Origin: RGIG464 sp045643185
GTDB lineage: Bacteria > Myxococcota_A > Bradymonadia > UBA4248
Direction: 5' to 3'
Length of the DNA: 24,416 bases
Assembly: GCA_045643185.1 (NCBI GenBank)
Contig: JAZUKH010000215.1
Coordinates: 1 to 24,416, forward strand
Shown: one piece after another, positions 1 to 8,538 of the stretch
How the letters are laid out: each line of letters opens with the position of its first letter
Position numbering within the stretch: the stretch's first letter is position 1
The notes under the pieces: generated by a model
Databases searched by the model: none
Seen by the model: the letters and a program-made list of their open reading frames with translations, nothing else
What the model was told of the DNA's origin: nothing
Made by a program: the position numbers and the translations under genes

Positions 1-715
1 CGCCTTCGCCACGGCGTCTGAGACGCGTACCATCTTCGACACCAGCGGGAATCTTGATCTCAACCTCGTGTTCTTTCTCGACACGGCCTTCACCGTGACA
101 CTTCGTGCAGGGTTTGTCGATGGTCGAGCCGGCACCATGACACTTCGGACACGTGGTCTGAATGGCAAAAAAGCCTTGCTGCATCTGAACGCGCCCTGCA
201 CCGCGACACGTCGGGCACGTCACTTTTTTGGAGCCTTCGGCGGCACCCGAACCATCACAGGCTTCGCATTTTTCGCTACGATTGACCTTAATGGTCTTAG
301 TCGTGCCTTCAACGGCCTCTTTGAACGAAATTTCAAGGTCATAGCGAAGGTTTTCGCCCTGACGCGCGCCGCCGGTACGACCGCCGCCGCCACCAAACAG
401 GTCGCCAAAGCCACCAAAGCCCATTCCACCAAACAGATCACCGAAATGTGCAAAAATATCGTTGATATTGCCCGCACCAGCATAGCCGCTATTGCGAAGC
501 CCCTCTTCGCCATAACGATCGTACATCTGGCGTTTTTCAGGATCGCTCAAGACTTCATAAGCTTCAGAACATTCCTTGAATTTCTCTTCAGCTTCCTTGT
601 CACCCTGATTGTGATCGGGGTGATATTTCATGGCAAGTTTGCGGTAGCTCTTCTTGATCTCTTTTTCGTCGGCATCCTTAGAAACGCCGAGTATTTCGTA
701 ATAATCTTTGGCCAT
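1..715 (-). CDS. dnaJ: Chaperone DnaJ (Hsp40), N-terminal 238 residues, cut by window edge
   Basis: DnaJ is the cytoplasmic co-chaperone that delivers unfolded substrates to DnaK and stimulates its ATPase. The minus-strand frame opens at the ATG at 715-713 with MAKDYYEILGVSKDA, a typical J-domain start, and continues with the HPD motif in KLAMKYHPDHNQ. A Gly/Phe-rich linker follows (GGMGFGGFGDLFGGGGG). Then come four CxxCxGxG zinc-binding repeats (CEACDGSG, CPTCRGAG, CPKCHGAG, CTKCHGEG) and the start of the first substrate-binding beta domain (IPAGVEDGTRLRRRGEG), where the window ends. The full J, G/F and zinc-finger architecture makes this a type I DnaJ rather than CbpA. An AGAGAG ribosome-binding site lies just before the ATG. 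A perfect CCGATAG hairpin (742-758) sits in the leader. No CIRCE element was seen upstream. Whether dnaK or grpE is adjacent lies outside the window. Confidence 0.97.
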   Translation of the reverse strand, partial: MAKDYYEILGVSKDADEKEIKKSYRKLAMKYHPDHNQGDKEAEEKFKECSEAYEVLSDPEKRQMYDRYGEEGLRNSGYAGAGNINDIFAHFGDLFGGMGFGGFGDLFGGGGGRTGGARQGENLRYDLEISFKEAVEGTTKTIKVNRSEKCEACDGSGAAEGSKKVTCPTCRGAGRVQMQQGFFAIQTTCPKCHGAGSTIDKPCTKCHGEGRVEKEHEVEIKIPAGVEDGTRLRRRGEG

Positions 716-1041
716 AATTCTCTCTTTTTGGAAGGACAGTACCGATAGCCTCTATCGGCACGCTCAAAACGGCAAACGAATCTGTACACCAAGTAAAAAT
801 CGGCAAGTTTTTTTTGTATTTTTTGTTGGCGTGCCTATCTGCGATACGGCACGCCGCGCGTGCTATCGCGTTGCGATACGCCGCGCAATCGCTTTTTGAC
901 CAGGTTCCGCACACCTGGTTATCTTGTAAAAACGACCAAAATTAACTATTAAGCGCGTCCGAAAATCGTGCGCTTATCAAACGGCGCTCGGATAATTCTT
1001 GACGTGTTTTACATTCCCCCCCTTTCCCAATGGAGAAATTT
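716..1041. other. Divergent intergenic region with hairpins (dnaJ leader and lipoprotein gene upstream region)
   Basis: This gap separates divergent genes and should hold both promoters. Visible structure: a perfect inverted repeat CCGATAG-CCT-CTATCGG at 742-758, inside the likely dnaJ leader. A longer hairpin lies at 841-869 (GCGATA, two-base bulge, GCACG, loop, CGTGC, TATCGC). A partial third copy of the GCGATACG...GCCGCGC motif is at 873-886. A poly-pyrimidine run precedes the plus-strand lipoprotein start. No CIRCE or other named heat-shock operator was recognised, and no promoter fits well enough to call. Confidence 0.4.
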
Positions 1042-3474
1042 ATGAAAAAACGTTTGCTTTGGGCTTCTGCGCTTTCACTTTCTATCTTAGCCTGCGCTTG
1101 CGCCGACGATGCGACCGAAACTTCCGACGAAGGTTCCTGCGACTTTAAACCAGGAAGCTGCGAATGCACCGCTGATAACACCATTGCCTGCGCCGGCATC
1201 ATTGGCATACTCAACGCAACCTACACCTGCAAAAACAATACTTGTCAGTATCAAGACTGCGTCGACGGCTACACGCGAGAAGGCAACCAATGCGTGCCTA
1301 CCAAAAACAACACTGACACCACATGCCAAAACGACGAAGATTGTCACGTCGAGAACGCAATCTATGCCTGTACCGAAGGCAAATGCAACTTCACCTGTAA
1401 TAACGGCTACACTCCCAAAAATAATGCCTGCGTTAAGGGACAGAATCCCTCGGGTGAGGTTACTTTTGAGCTAATAAGTGAACCGACCATGCAGCTTGCT
1501 CAAGAGAAATCCAAAGGTGAGATCAATGTCAATTATAAAGGCCTGAATGGCCCTCAAAACGGCTTTAAAATCACAGTGGCCTCGAGCAACCCTACATGCG
1601 TTTCACCGGATGGTGGGGAAATCATTCGTACCGACGAAACCGGTAACGCGACAGCCTCCATCATCGCCATGGACATGAATTGCACCGCCTCCATTACTCT
1701 GACTGCTGGTGACAAAGAACTCAACGTCCTCGTCGAAGTCGGAGAAGCCCCCAACTACACCGTCAACTTCGCCTTCAACTACCTTGATGCCTACGAAGAT
1801 ACGATCGGTTCACGCATCAAAGACGTCACCCAACTCAATTTTGCCATCAGTAAATCGCTTACCTGCCCCAGCAGTGACGTTTTTGAACAAGGCACAGCCT
1901 TTACCAATGTTAAGGAAAGCTTCCCCACACCTAGTAGCAAATTCACGAGCGATTCTAGCAATCCGATCTACACTGAAAAGAACGTCGAATTTGAAAAAGC
2001 CGATGGTGATCAGCTCATCATCGCCGCAGCCTTTGCTGGTGAAGATGTCATCGCCTACGGTTGCTCTGAAGTCTTCAATAAATCCAAAGCCGGTCAGACG
2101 ATCAAAATAGATGTCGCCCAGATCCCCTTCCGATTCGACACGGAATACGAGATTATCTCAAACTTCGACCTCACGAGCGGCTTCCCCAATAAATATAGCA
2201 AGATCGAAAACCTGCCTGAAGTTGAAGCCATGGGCGCAGGCGACTGGATCCAATTCTTCGTCGATCTCTTTAAAGATCCTGTCCAAACGCTCGTCTACTT
2301 CATCTGGCAAAACAGCATCAACCGCCTCAACGATATTCCCGATATGCCCGATTGGATTTCAAAATACATCCTCGGTACAGGAATTAAAGATATCGCCATT
2401 CCGGTCCTTTCTGACTTCCTCAAAGGCCTGCTCGACAACTACAAGTGGTACACGGTTCTAACCTCGATTGCCCCGGACATCTCCGATCTCGTCACAAATA
2501 TGCAATTCAGCGGCAAGTTTGAAGTCGACCCAGAAAACATCGTTGGACGCAAAGTTTCAAACGTCAAAACAAACTACCTCCAACTCGAATACCAGTGGAG
2601 TTTGTTAGACTCCAAAACGAATCAACTTTCAAAATGCTTCGATACCTATGGCAAATCAACGAATGCCAACGGCAAACCCACATGCCGCCGCCGAATGATG
2701 TTAGATAAACTCGGCACAGATACGAGCAAAACGATGAGCGGCACCTGGAACGGCATCATGACCAAATCCCCGAATGCCACCGCCGATGCACTGCTTTCGA
2801 TCAACAACCACTCCCTCACCTTCAAATGGGCTTCCATTCTCTATGCGGCCGTCTTCGGCACGATACTGCCTGAAGCACTCGACTATTCAAGTGACCCAAC
2901 ACTCAACAAAGGGCAGTATATCAAAGCCTTCCTCTCCAAAGTGCTCTTCGAAACAGTCGTCAACTATTACGAAACCAAATGCCAGAACAAATCGAAATGC
3001 GATGGTTCAAACGCCCAAACCGACGATGATACCAAAAAGTACGCCCAACTTAAGATTAGTAACGACGGTACTAACGCTTGTCAACGCTGCCTTGAAGCGA
3101 TCTTGAACCTGATCTGGAAAGGTGCTAGCGATGTGGGCTTAGGCGCTGCCGGCATTAACGTCGCGGCCAACTTCGCTTGCGGCGATAACGGTCTTGGTCG
3201 TCTCGAAGACGCCGTTACAACGAGCCTCAACCAATTTAACGCTACAACCGAAAATGCCCTCATGATCTCGTCTGACAAGTGCTCACTCTTCGCCGACGAT
3301 GAACAGGATCCCAATGTCATCTCCAAGATCGGTAAGCCCGACGAAGGCGCCTACACTGCTAACGACATCCTTACCAAGGGTTCCACAACGTCTCGCTGCT
3401 CTTGGGATGTCAACACAGCCATCGGTGGTGGCTATGCCATCAAGGGATTCTTCCACGGTGAAAAACTTAAGTAA
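1042..3474 (+). CDS. Large cysteine-rich putative lipoprotein, function unknown
   Basis: The ATG at 1042 is preferred over the in-frame ATG at 1030, because the earlier codon overlaps the GGAG ribosome-binding site (1032-1035) and 1042 gives a cleaner signal sequence (MKKRLLWASALSLSILAC). The product is then 810 residues. The ILAC sequence is a plausible lipobox, so it probably ends as a membrane-anchored lipoprotein. Residues about 25-135 are rich in paired cysteines (CECTADNTIACAG, CQNDEDCH, CNFTCNNGYTPKNNACV), resembling EGF/Stig1-like disulfide modules. Residues about 140-235 look like a bacterial Ig-like beta domain. The remaining 575 residues contain further cysteines and hydrophobic helices and match no family I recognise. 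The gene is monocistronic, with an intrinsic terminator after it. A surface or outer-membrane location is likely; no enzymatic motif is visible. Confidence 0.85.
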   Translation: MKKRLLWASALSLSILACACADDATETSDEGSCDFKPGSCECTADNTIACAGIIGILNATYTCKNNTCQYQDCVDGYTREGNQCVPTKNNTDTTCQNDEDCHVENAIYACTEGKCNFTCNNGYTPKNNACVKGQNPSGEVTFELISEPTMQLAQEKSKGEINVNYKGLNGPQNGFKITVASSNPTCVSPDGGEIIRTDETGNATASIIAMDMNCTASITLTAGDKELNVLVEVGEAPNYTVNFAFNYLDAYEDTIGSRIKDVTQLNFAISKSLTCPSSDVFEQGTAFTNVKESFPTPSSKFTSDSSNPIYTEKNVEFEKADGDQLIIAAAFAGEDVIAYGCSEVFNKSKAGQTIKIDVAQIPFRFDTEYEIISNFDLTSGFPNKYSKIENLPEVEAMGAGDWIQFFVDLFKDPVQTLVYFIWQNSINRLNDIPDMPDWISKYILGTGIKDIAIPVLSDFLKGLLDNYKWYTVLTSIAPDISDLVTNMQFSGKFEVDPENIVGRKVSNVKTNYLQLEYQWSLLDSKTNQLSKCFDTYGKSTNANGKPTCRRRMMLDKLGTDTSKTMSGTWNGIMTKSPNATADALLSINNHSLTFKWASILYAAVFGTILPEALDYSSDPTLNKGQYIKAFLSKVLFETVVNYYETKCQNKSKCDGSNAQTDDDTKKYAQLKISNDGTNACQRCLEAILNLIWKGASDVGLGAAGINVAANFACGDNGLGRLEDAVTTSLNQFNATTENALMISSDKCSLFADDEQDPNVISKIGKPDEGAYTANDILTKGSTTSRCSWDVNTAIGGGYAIKGFFHGEKLK

Positions 3475-3532
3475 TCTACACAAGGCTGTATGATGCGAAT
3501 TCACTCGCACCATGCGCTAAACTTTTTTCCTT

Positions 3533-3566
3533 AGCCCGTCATTTCTACAAATGACGGGCTTTTTTT
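3533..3566 (+). terminator. Rho-independent terminator after the 1042-3474 lipoprotein gene
   Basis: A perfect 12-bp stem (AGCCCGTCATTT / AAATGACGGGCT) with a CTAC loop is followed by a T-run. It lies about 60 bases past the stop codon. Confidence 0.9.
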
Positions 3567-3622
3567 CACACGCTTGACGGCCTCGCCCGTCCAGGTGCCC
3601 GACCTTTTCAACCAGAATAGAC

Positions 3623-4267
3623 ATGAAAATTGAGTTTATCGCACACGCTACGTTTCGCATCACCTTGAATGACGGACGAATCATCGTCATTGACCCCTAT
3701 CAGGGCATGTCATTTCAAGGGCGTTTTAACTACCCCGCCTTCATGACACGCGCCGACGTGGTTGTGATCACACACGACCACTTAGATCACAACTATACCG
3801 GCGATATCGAAGGCGAGTCAGTCATCGTGCGCCACGAAGCCGACCTGCCCGGTATCTCGATCCGCTCGTTCCGAGTCTGGCACGACCAGTTTGAAGGCAC
3901 CAAATTTGGCGGTGCTGTCGACATGAAGTTGATCGAAGCCGACGGCGTTCGTCTTCTCCACATGGGCGACTGCGGCGAGTGCCTGACTAACGCCCAACTG
4001 GCGCCGCTCGGCCACATCGACGTCGCGCTCATCCCCTGCGGCGGCTTTTACTCCATCGACGGCACGCTCGCTGCGGACATCGCCAAACGACTGGGCGCCA
4101 CGACCACGATCCCGTGCCATTACAAAACCAGTTTGTGCACGCTGCCCATTACCGACGAGACCGACTTTGTCAACCACTTCGACCACGTCACGCGCCTCAA
4201 CACATGCGAATTCATACCAGGTCAATGCGCCGGTATCGTCGTGCTCACGCCCAAAATGTGCTTGTGA
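3623..4267 (+). CDS. Metallo-beta-lactamase-fold hydrolase, UlaG-like/UPF0173-like
   Basis: This is a 214-residue protein of the metal-dependent metallo-beta-lactamase superfamily, close in pattern to the UlaG-like branch (PF13483). The metal-binding motif THDHLDH is at residues 50-56, with an early His8 (EFIAHATFRI), Asp116 in LLHMGDCG and His166 in PCHYKT as the likely remaining ligands. Many relatives are cytosolic hydrolases of unknown substrate. The length and the absence of a signal peptide agree with a soluble single-domain enzyme. The next gene starts 36 bases downstream in the same direction, so the two are probably co-transcribed. No experimental substrate can be inferred from sequence. 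The family assignment is confident and the specific function is not. Confidence 0.88.
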   Translation: MKIEFIAHATFRITLNDGRIIVIDPYQGMSFQGRFNYPAFMTRADVVVITHDHLDHNYTGDIEGESVIVRHEADLPGISIRSFRVWHDQFEGTKFGGAVDMKLIEADGVRLLHMGDCGECLTNAQLAPLGHIDVALIPCGGFYSIDGTLAADIAKRLGATTTIPCHYKTSLCTLPITDETDFVNHFDHVTRLNTCEFIPGQCAGIVVLTPKMCL

Positions 4268-4302
4268 CCCAGCGCCGTCTTCAACCTCGTAAAAAGAACG
4301 CC

Positions 4303-4974
4303 ATGGCCATTCTCATCATGAACGGACTCGATCGTCCCTTTGCTGGCGAAATACGTGCGACGGTCAAAAGGCACTTGAACGATTACCTCGTTTTTGCCGA
4401 AAACGAGGCACCTGCATCCCAATTCGACCGGTTGGTTCACCTGACGCCGCTGCCCAAAAACAAAATGGTCACACTCGCCATGACCGGACGCGGCTTTCAC
4501 GGTCAAAACGCCCGAGCTTGGCTGACCTATCGCCACAACCTGTTCCTATGCGCCAAGTTTGAGACGACCAGACCTGTTCCCATGGATTACCTCGACGCCA
4601 TGCAATGGATCGCCCCACTTGCCGTCGTTGAAACGCTGCGGCTTTTTTCGGACACAGAGCCCCACATCAAACCCATCAACGACGTGATGCTTGATAACCA
4701 AAAAATCGCCGGATGCTTAACCCACTATCGTCCTATTCAGGACCGGCACTGCGCGATCTTCGGAATCGGTCTAAACCTGTTCCACGCACCGACATGCGAT
4801 CAGCCCACGACCTGCCTCCTTGACCACCTCAACTCATTCGCCGCCACCCACACCAGAGTCAAACTCTACGGTCAGGTCTTTTTCCGACTCACACAATGTT
4901 TGAAACTCGAATTCGACAAGTTCATCGCAGAACCTGAAACCACTGAGCAACGTTACGAAACCTGGCTATCCTGA
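4303..4974 (+). CDS. Divergent biotin/lipoate protein ligase-like catalytic domain protein
   Basis: This 223-residue product resembles the catalytic core of biotin-protein ligases (BirA-type), which attach biotin to carboxylase carrier proteins. Three landmarks appear in the right order. TGRGFHGQNARAW (61-73) matches the GRGRRGRxW nucleotide/biotin loop. IKPINDVMLDNQKIAG (122-137) matches the KWPNDvlv..kKiaGil segment. FGIGLNLF (153-160) matches the GIGiN strand. There is no N-terminal helix-turn-helix, so it would not be a repressor. The KWPND motif is altered (Trp and Pro replaced by Pro and Ile, Asn-Asp kept) and the RRG loop is degenerate, so activity or substrate may differ. The ATG at 4303 is chosen because upstream residues in this frame are only the antisense-like shadow of the preceding hydrolase; ATG 4318 is an alternative. 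The ribosome-binding site is weak, suggesting translation coupled to the hydrolase gene. Confidence 0.68.
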   Translation: MAILIMNGLDRPFAGEIRATVKRHLNDYLVFAENEAPASQFDRLVHLTPLPKNKMVTLAMTGRGFHGQNARAWLTYRHNLFLCAKFETTRPVPMDYLDAMQWIAPLAVVETLRLFSDTEPHIKPINDVMLDNQKIAGCLTHYRPIQDRHCAIFGIGLNLFHAPTCDQPTTCLLDHLNSFAATHTRVKLYGQVFFRLTQCLKLEFDKFIAEPETTEQRYETWLS

Positions 4975-5065
4975 CACAAAACAGCCCCTAAAATCGCCTA
5001 AAAGTGCTAAACTACTTCGTCTTTTTTGTGCTAACGCTACTTTTAATAAGGATCAGACAAAAAAT

Positions 5066-8005
5066 ATGAGAACAATAAAAACGACGCAGTGCCTCGCTTT
5101 GTTTTGTTGTGTCCTTTTGACCTCCGCCTGTTCAGACGAAGAGACTAAAAATATCGTGAAATGCGAAGAAGGGCTTTCCGTATGTGGTCATTCGTGCTGT
5201 GCCTACACATGTTTGGACGACGTGTGCGTCAATTTTAACAGCGACGTGTTGAACTGCGGCGAAGCTGGTCACGCGTGCGAAGCTGATGAGATCTGCGAAC
5301 AAGGCGATTGCAAAAGCCCCTCTGCCGTGTGCGGCAGCAATCAGACCTGGTGCGATGGCAACTGCGTCTCGCTTTCAGCCGACGCACGCCACTGCGGCGA
5401 CTGCAAGATCACGTGCCACGATAATGAAACTTGCGTCGATGGTCATTGCACCGTCAAGTGCGGCAATAACTACACGCTCTGCAACCAGACCTGTGTCAAC
5501 CTCGACTTGGATGCCGAACACTGTGGCAACTGCGAAACCGCGTGCGACGACAGCACCTACTGCAAAGCTGGACAATGCACCTGCAAAAGCGGTCGATTTG
5601 ATTGCGACAACGACGGCATCTGCGAAGCTACGTCGAAATGCCCGATGCTCTGCCCCAACGAACAAATTGACTGCAACGGCACGTGTACGGACGTCAAAAC
5701 GGACGCCCATCACTGCGGAAACTGCGAAACAGCCTGTTCCCCCAACCAGTTGTGCGAAAACGGCACGTGCAACGATGACCCAACGAACTGCAACGAAACG
5801 GTGTTGCCAGACGATCCCGATAACATCGAAAAAACTGCGTGTTGGGGCGAATGTGTCGACCTCACGAGTGACGCAAAACACTGTGGCGAATGCGGACATG
5901 CGTGCAAACAGGGTGAAAAGTGCATCGAAGCGGAATGCAAAACCAGCGACGCACCTGACGATCCGAACAAAAACGCCTGTTCCAATGACGAATTGCTGTG
6001 CTACGGCAAGTGCATAAACCCGTTGGAAGATCACGACAACTGCGGTGACTGCTTGCACGCCTGTGCCGAAAACGAAGCCTGTGTCTCTGGCAAATGCGAA
6101 CTTCAGTGCGGCGAACTGACCAAGTGCAACAACGCCTGTATTGACACCAAAACGAGCGCCCAAAACTGCGGTGCCTGTGGCAAAACCTGCAACACGGGTG
6201 AAACCTGTATCAACTCGGCCTGCCAGTGCGATGCGCAACATGATAACTGCGACGGCAATGCTGCCAACGGCTGCGAATCAACCAAGCCCTGTATCTGCAC
6301 ACCCAAATCCAAACAAATGTGCTGGCGCGGTGAAAAGGCCAACCTCGTCGATCCCAATGACCTCTCCAAAGGTGTCAAAGGCATTTGCCAGGTTGGCGAA
6401 CAAATCTGTGATGATTCCGGACAGTTTTGGGGACCATGTACGGGCGGTGTCTATCCGTCAGCGCTTTCCTGCGACATCTATGGAAACCTGAACGGTCTTG
6501 ATAACGACTGTGATGGCAAGATCGACACAGTCTGCCGCTCTGAATGCGACCTCGCAGCCGGCGAAATGTCCTATATCGGGTGCGAATACTGGGGGGCCTA
6601 CATCGATAACCTCATTACCTCCTCATATTCAAACCACACGTTCGTTATCAGCAATCCTAACGACACGAGTGTCAATGTCTACATATACGACAAAGCGCAA
6701 GCCGCCAACACGTCCGCAAAGCCCGTCCAGACAAAAACGATCAAAGCACACGACGTCGTACCGATCGAGCTCAACAACACCGGTTTCAACATGTGCAAAG
6801 GCTCAGGCATTTTACAAAACGCCTACCGAATTCGTTCTGACAAACCGGTCACTGCCTATCAATTCAGCCCGCTCGGCAATCCAGATGCCCGCTCAAACGA
6901 CGCATCCCTGCTCCTGCCCGCCAACGTACTCGGAAAAGACTACATCGGCATGACCTGGATCAGCGAATCCGGAAGCGGTGACCAACTCAACGACCACCGT
7001 TCCTACCTGGCAGTCATCGCCACCGAACCTGGTGAGACCAATGTCACCGTCACGACCTCGTCAGATATTTCAAAAACCGAAACGGCGACCATCAAGGTCA
7101 CGTCTTCGACCACGGCAACGACACGCACGGTCGATGCCCTACCCAAAGGCGAAAAAACGACGTACAAGCTCAATCGCTTTGAAGTGCTGACACTCATGGC
7201 ACCCGTTGGAAATTCATCGAAACTCAGTGAAGCCAAATACAATCAAACGGGAACTATTATCAACGCCGATAAAAACATCGCCGTATTTGGCGGTTCCCGT
7301 TCGAGCTACGTGCCTGACAACACGGCAGGTTGTTGTCGTGATCACCTTGAAGAACAACTCTTCCCCACACAAGCCTGGGGCAAATCCTACCTTGCGGCAC
7401 GCGCCTACACCGGTGGAAAGGCTGGCGATTTTTGGCTCATCACAGCACGTGACAATAACACGACGATCACGCTCACAACGGGACTCAAAGACCTCCACAA
7501 TGGTAGCGCCAGCATTCCGTCAACGATCAAACTCAATGCAGGACAAACTTATGCGGCTTTTGAATCACGCATACCTTTTGAAATCAATGCCGACAAACCG
7601 ATCAGTGTCGGGCAGTTCCTGCCAAGCCAGGACTATAACAAATACCAATACAATGGCACGAACATCGGCGATCCTTCTTTCCTGCTCACGGTACCAACCG
7701 AACAGTATCGTTCCGACTATGACTTCATGGTCCCGACCACGTTTAATGAGCACTACTTGACGATCATCGCGCCACAATCTGCGCAACTCACTTACGATTC
7801 CAAAAAGTTGAGTGACTCGGACTACGTGATCACCCCCGAACAGATCGGAAAGACCAAGTTTTATGTTAAATACCTCAAAGTATTGCCGGGCGTTCACCAC
7901 ATGTCCAGCAACGAGCCTTTTGGACTTTACAGCTATGGCTATTACAACATGAGCTCGTATGGCTATCCCATCGGTCTTGATCTTAACCCCGACAATGTGA
8001 ATTAA
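5066..8005 (+). CDS. Cys-rich surface lipoprotein: Stig1-like repeats, MopE-like motif, IgGFc-binding-like domain
   Basis: A 979-residue exported protein starts at an ATG 12 bases after an AAGGA site. Its signal peptide ends in LLTSAC (Cys22), an imperfect but plausible lipobox. Residues about 30-410 hold roughly seven Stig1-like disulfide repeats of the pattern C-x-G-x-C-V-x(6-8)-D-x-x-H-C-G-x-C-x-x-x-C. Examples are CVSLSADARHCGDCKITC and CVDLTSDAKHCGECGHAC. Around residues 470-490 comes GLDNDCDGKID, the metal-binding-type motif seen in MopE-like proteins. From about residue 510 to the end is a long beta-rich region (HTFVISNPNDTSVNVYIYD; RIRSDKPVTAYQFSPL; DASLLLPANVLGKDYIGM) typical of the IgGFc-binding N-terminal domain family. 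The architecture suggests a surface adhesin or matrix protein; ligand binding is inference. The gene is followed by a bidirectional terminator shared with luxS. Confidence 0.9.
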   Translation: MRTIKTTQCLALFCCVLLTSACSDEETKNIVKCEEGLSVCGHSCCAYTCLDDVCVNFNSDVLNCGEAGHACEADEICEQGDCKSPSAVCGSNQTWCDGNCVSLSADARHCGDCKITCHDNETCVDGHCTVKCGNNYTLCNQTCVNLDLDAEHCGNCETACDDSTYCKAGQCTCKSGRFDCDNDGICEATSKCPMLCPNEQIDCNGTCTDVKTDAHHCGNCETACSPNQLCENGTCNDDPTNCNETVLPDDPDNIEKTACWGECVDLTSDAKHCGECGHACKQGEKCIEAECKTSDAPDDPNKNACSNDELLCYGKCINPLEDHDNCGDCLHACAENEACVSGKCELQCGELTKCNNACIDTKTSAQNCGACGKTCNTGETCINSACQCDAQHDNCDGNAANGCESTKPCICTPKSKQMCWRGEKANLVDPNDLSKGVKGICQVGEQICDDSGQFWGPCTGGVYPSALSCDIYGNLNGLDNDCDGKIDTVCRSECDLAAGEMSYIGCEYWGAYIDNLITSSYSNHTFVISNPNDTSVNVYIYDKAQAANTSAKPVQTKTIKAHDVVPIELNNTGFNMCKGSGILQNAYRIRSDKPVTAYQFSPLGNPDARSNDASLLLPANVLGKDYIGMTWISESGSGDQLNDHRSYLAVIATEPGETNVTVTTSSDISKTETATIKVTSSTTATTRTVDALPKGEKTTYKLNRFEVLTLMAPVGNSSKLSEAKYNQTGTIINADKNIAVFGGSRSSYVPDNTAGCCRDHLEEQLFPTQAWGKSYLAARAYTGGKAGDFWLITARDNNTTITLTTGLKDLHNGSASIPSTIKLNAGQTYAAFESRIPFEINADKPISVGQFLPSQDYNKYQYNGTNIGDPSFLLTVPTEQYRSDYDFMVPTTFNEHYLTIIAPQSAQLTYDSKKLSDSDYVITPEQIGKTKFYVKYLKVLPGVHHMSSNEPFGLYSYGYYNMSSYGYPIGLDLNPDNVN

Positions 8006-8020
8006 CGATTGACCAACAAC

Positions 8021-8052
8021 AAAAAAAGCGCCGCAACTTGCGGCGCTTTTTT
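8021..8052. terminator. Bidirectional intrinsic terminator between convergent genes
   Basis: The stem AGCGCCGCA / TGCGGCGCT with an ACT loop is flanked by an A-run on the left and a T-run on the right. It therefore has a U-tract in both directions. It can end the plus-strand lipoprotein transcript and the minus-strand pfs-luxS transcript. Confidence 0.92.
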
Positions 8053-8069
8053 GTGGTTTATTCGATCAA

Positions 8070-8537
8070 CTAGGCAACGGGATAAACGAGTTTATCAACA
8101 TTCCAGTCGCGGATCACGTTGCTGTAATAAGTCAGGGCCTCGCGCGAAAGCGCCGTATCGAGGTTGATATAGTTACCACATTCAATTGGGCTCTTACCAG
8201 GCATCGGACCGTCGTACACAGCACCAGCCGCGACGGTCTTTTTAAGCAAGTCGATCGCCTGAGCATCACTCAACTTAGTATTATCAAACAAGAAATAGAA
8301 CCCGGTTTGGCACCCCATCGGTCCAAAATACACGATGGCGTCTTTAGCTTCGCTATTGCGCAGGAACGTCGCCATAATGTGCTCACACGAATGCATCGTC
8401 GCATTGGACAGCAGATCGCCGGTATTGGGCTTTTTAAAACGCATATCGAAGGTCGTCACATGACCATCTCGACGACTCAAATACAGACCAGGCACCAAAA
8501 CATTATGATCGACATTAAAACTGGCTATTCTTTCCAT
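8070..8537 (-). CDS. luxS: S-ribosylhomocysteine lyase (AI-2 synthase)
   Basis: LuxS cleaves S-ribosylhomocysteine to homocysteine and 4,5-dihydroxy-2,3-pentanedione, the precursor of autoinducer 2. The 155-residue length is the family norm. The metal site is intact: His49 and His53 in MHSCEH, with Cys120 in PIECGNY. The catalytic Cys76 sits in GPMGCQTGF and Glu52 lies in the HxxEH-type motif. The N-terminus (MERIASFNVDHNVLVPGLYLS) is typical. The ATG lies one base after the stop of pfs, and the GGAAGGA site lies inside the pfs 3' end, so the two are translated from one message in pathway order. The hairpin at 8021-8052 ends the transcript. I see no AI-2 receptor or Lsr gene in the window. 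Confidence 0.97.
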   Translation of the reverse strand: MERIASFNVDHNVLVPGLYLSRRDGHVTTFDMRFKKPNTGDLLSNATMHSCEHIMATFLRNSEAKDAIVYFGPMGCQTGFYFLFDNTKLSDAQAIDLLKKTVAAGAVYDGPMPGKSPIECGNYINLDTALSREALTYYSNVIRDWNVDKLVYPVA

Positions 8538-8538
8538 A

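Noticed and set aside
68..748. 226-residue plus-strand ORF
   Set aside because: It is the antisense shadow of dnaJ, whose J-domain and zinc motifs are unmistakable on the minus strand.
5375..6241. 288-residue minus-strand ORF
   Set aside because: It is antisense to the Stig1 repeats and is rich in repeated Ala/Val/Thr/Phe as a by-product of them.
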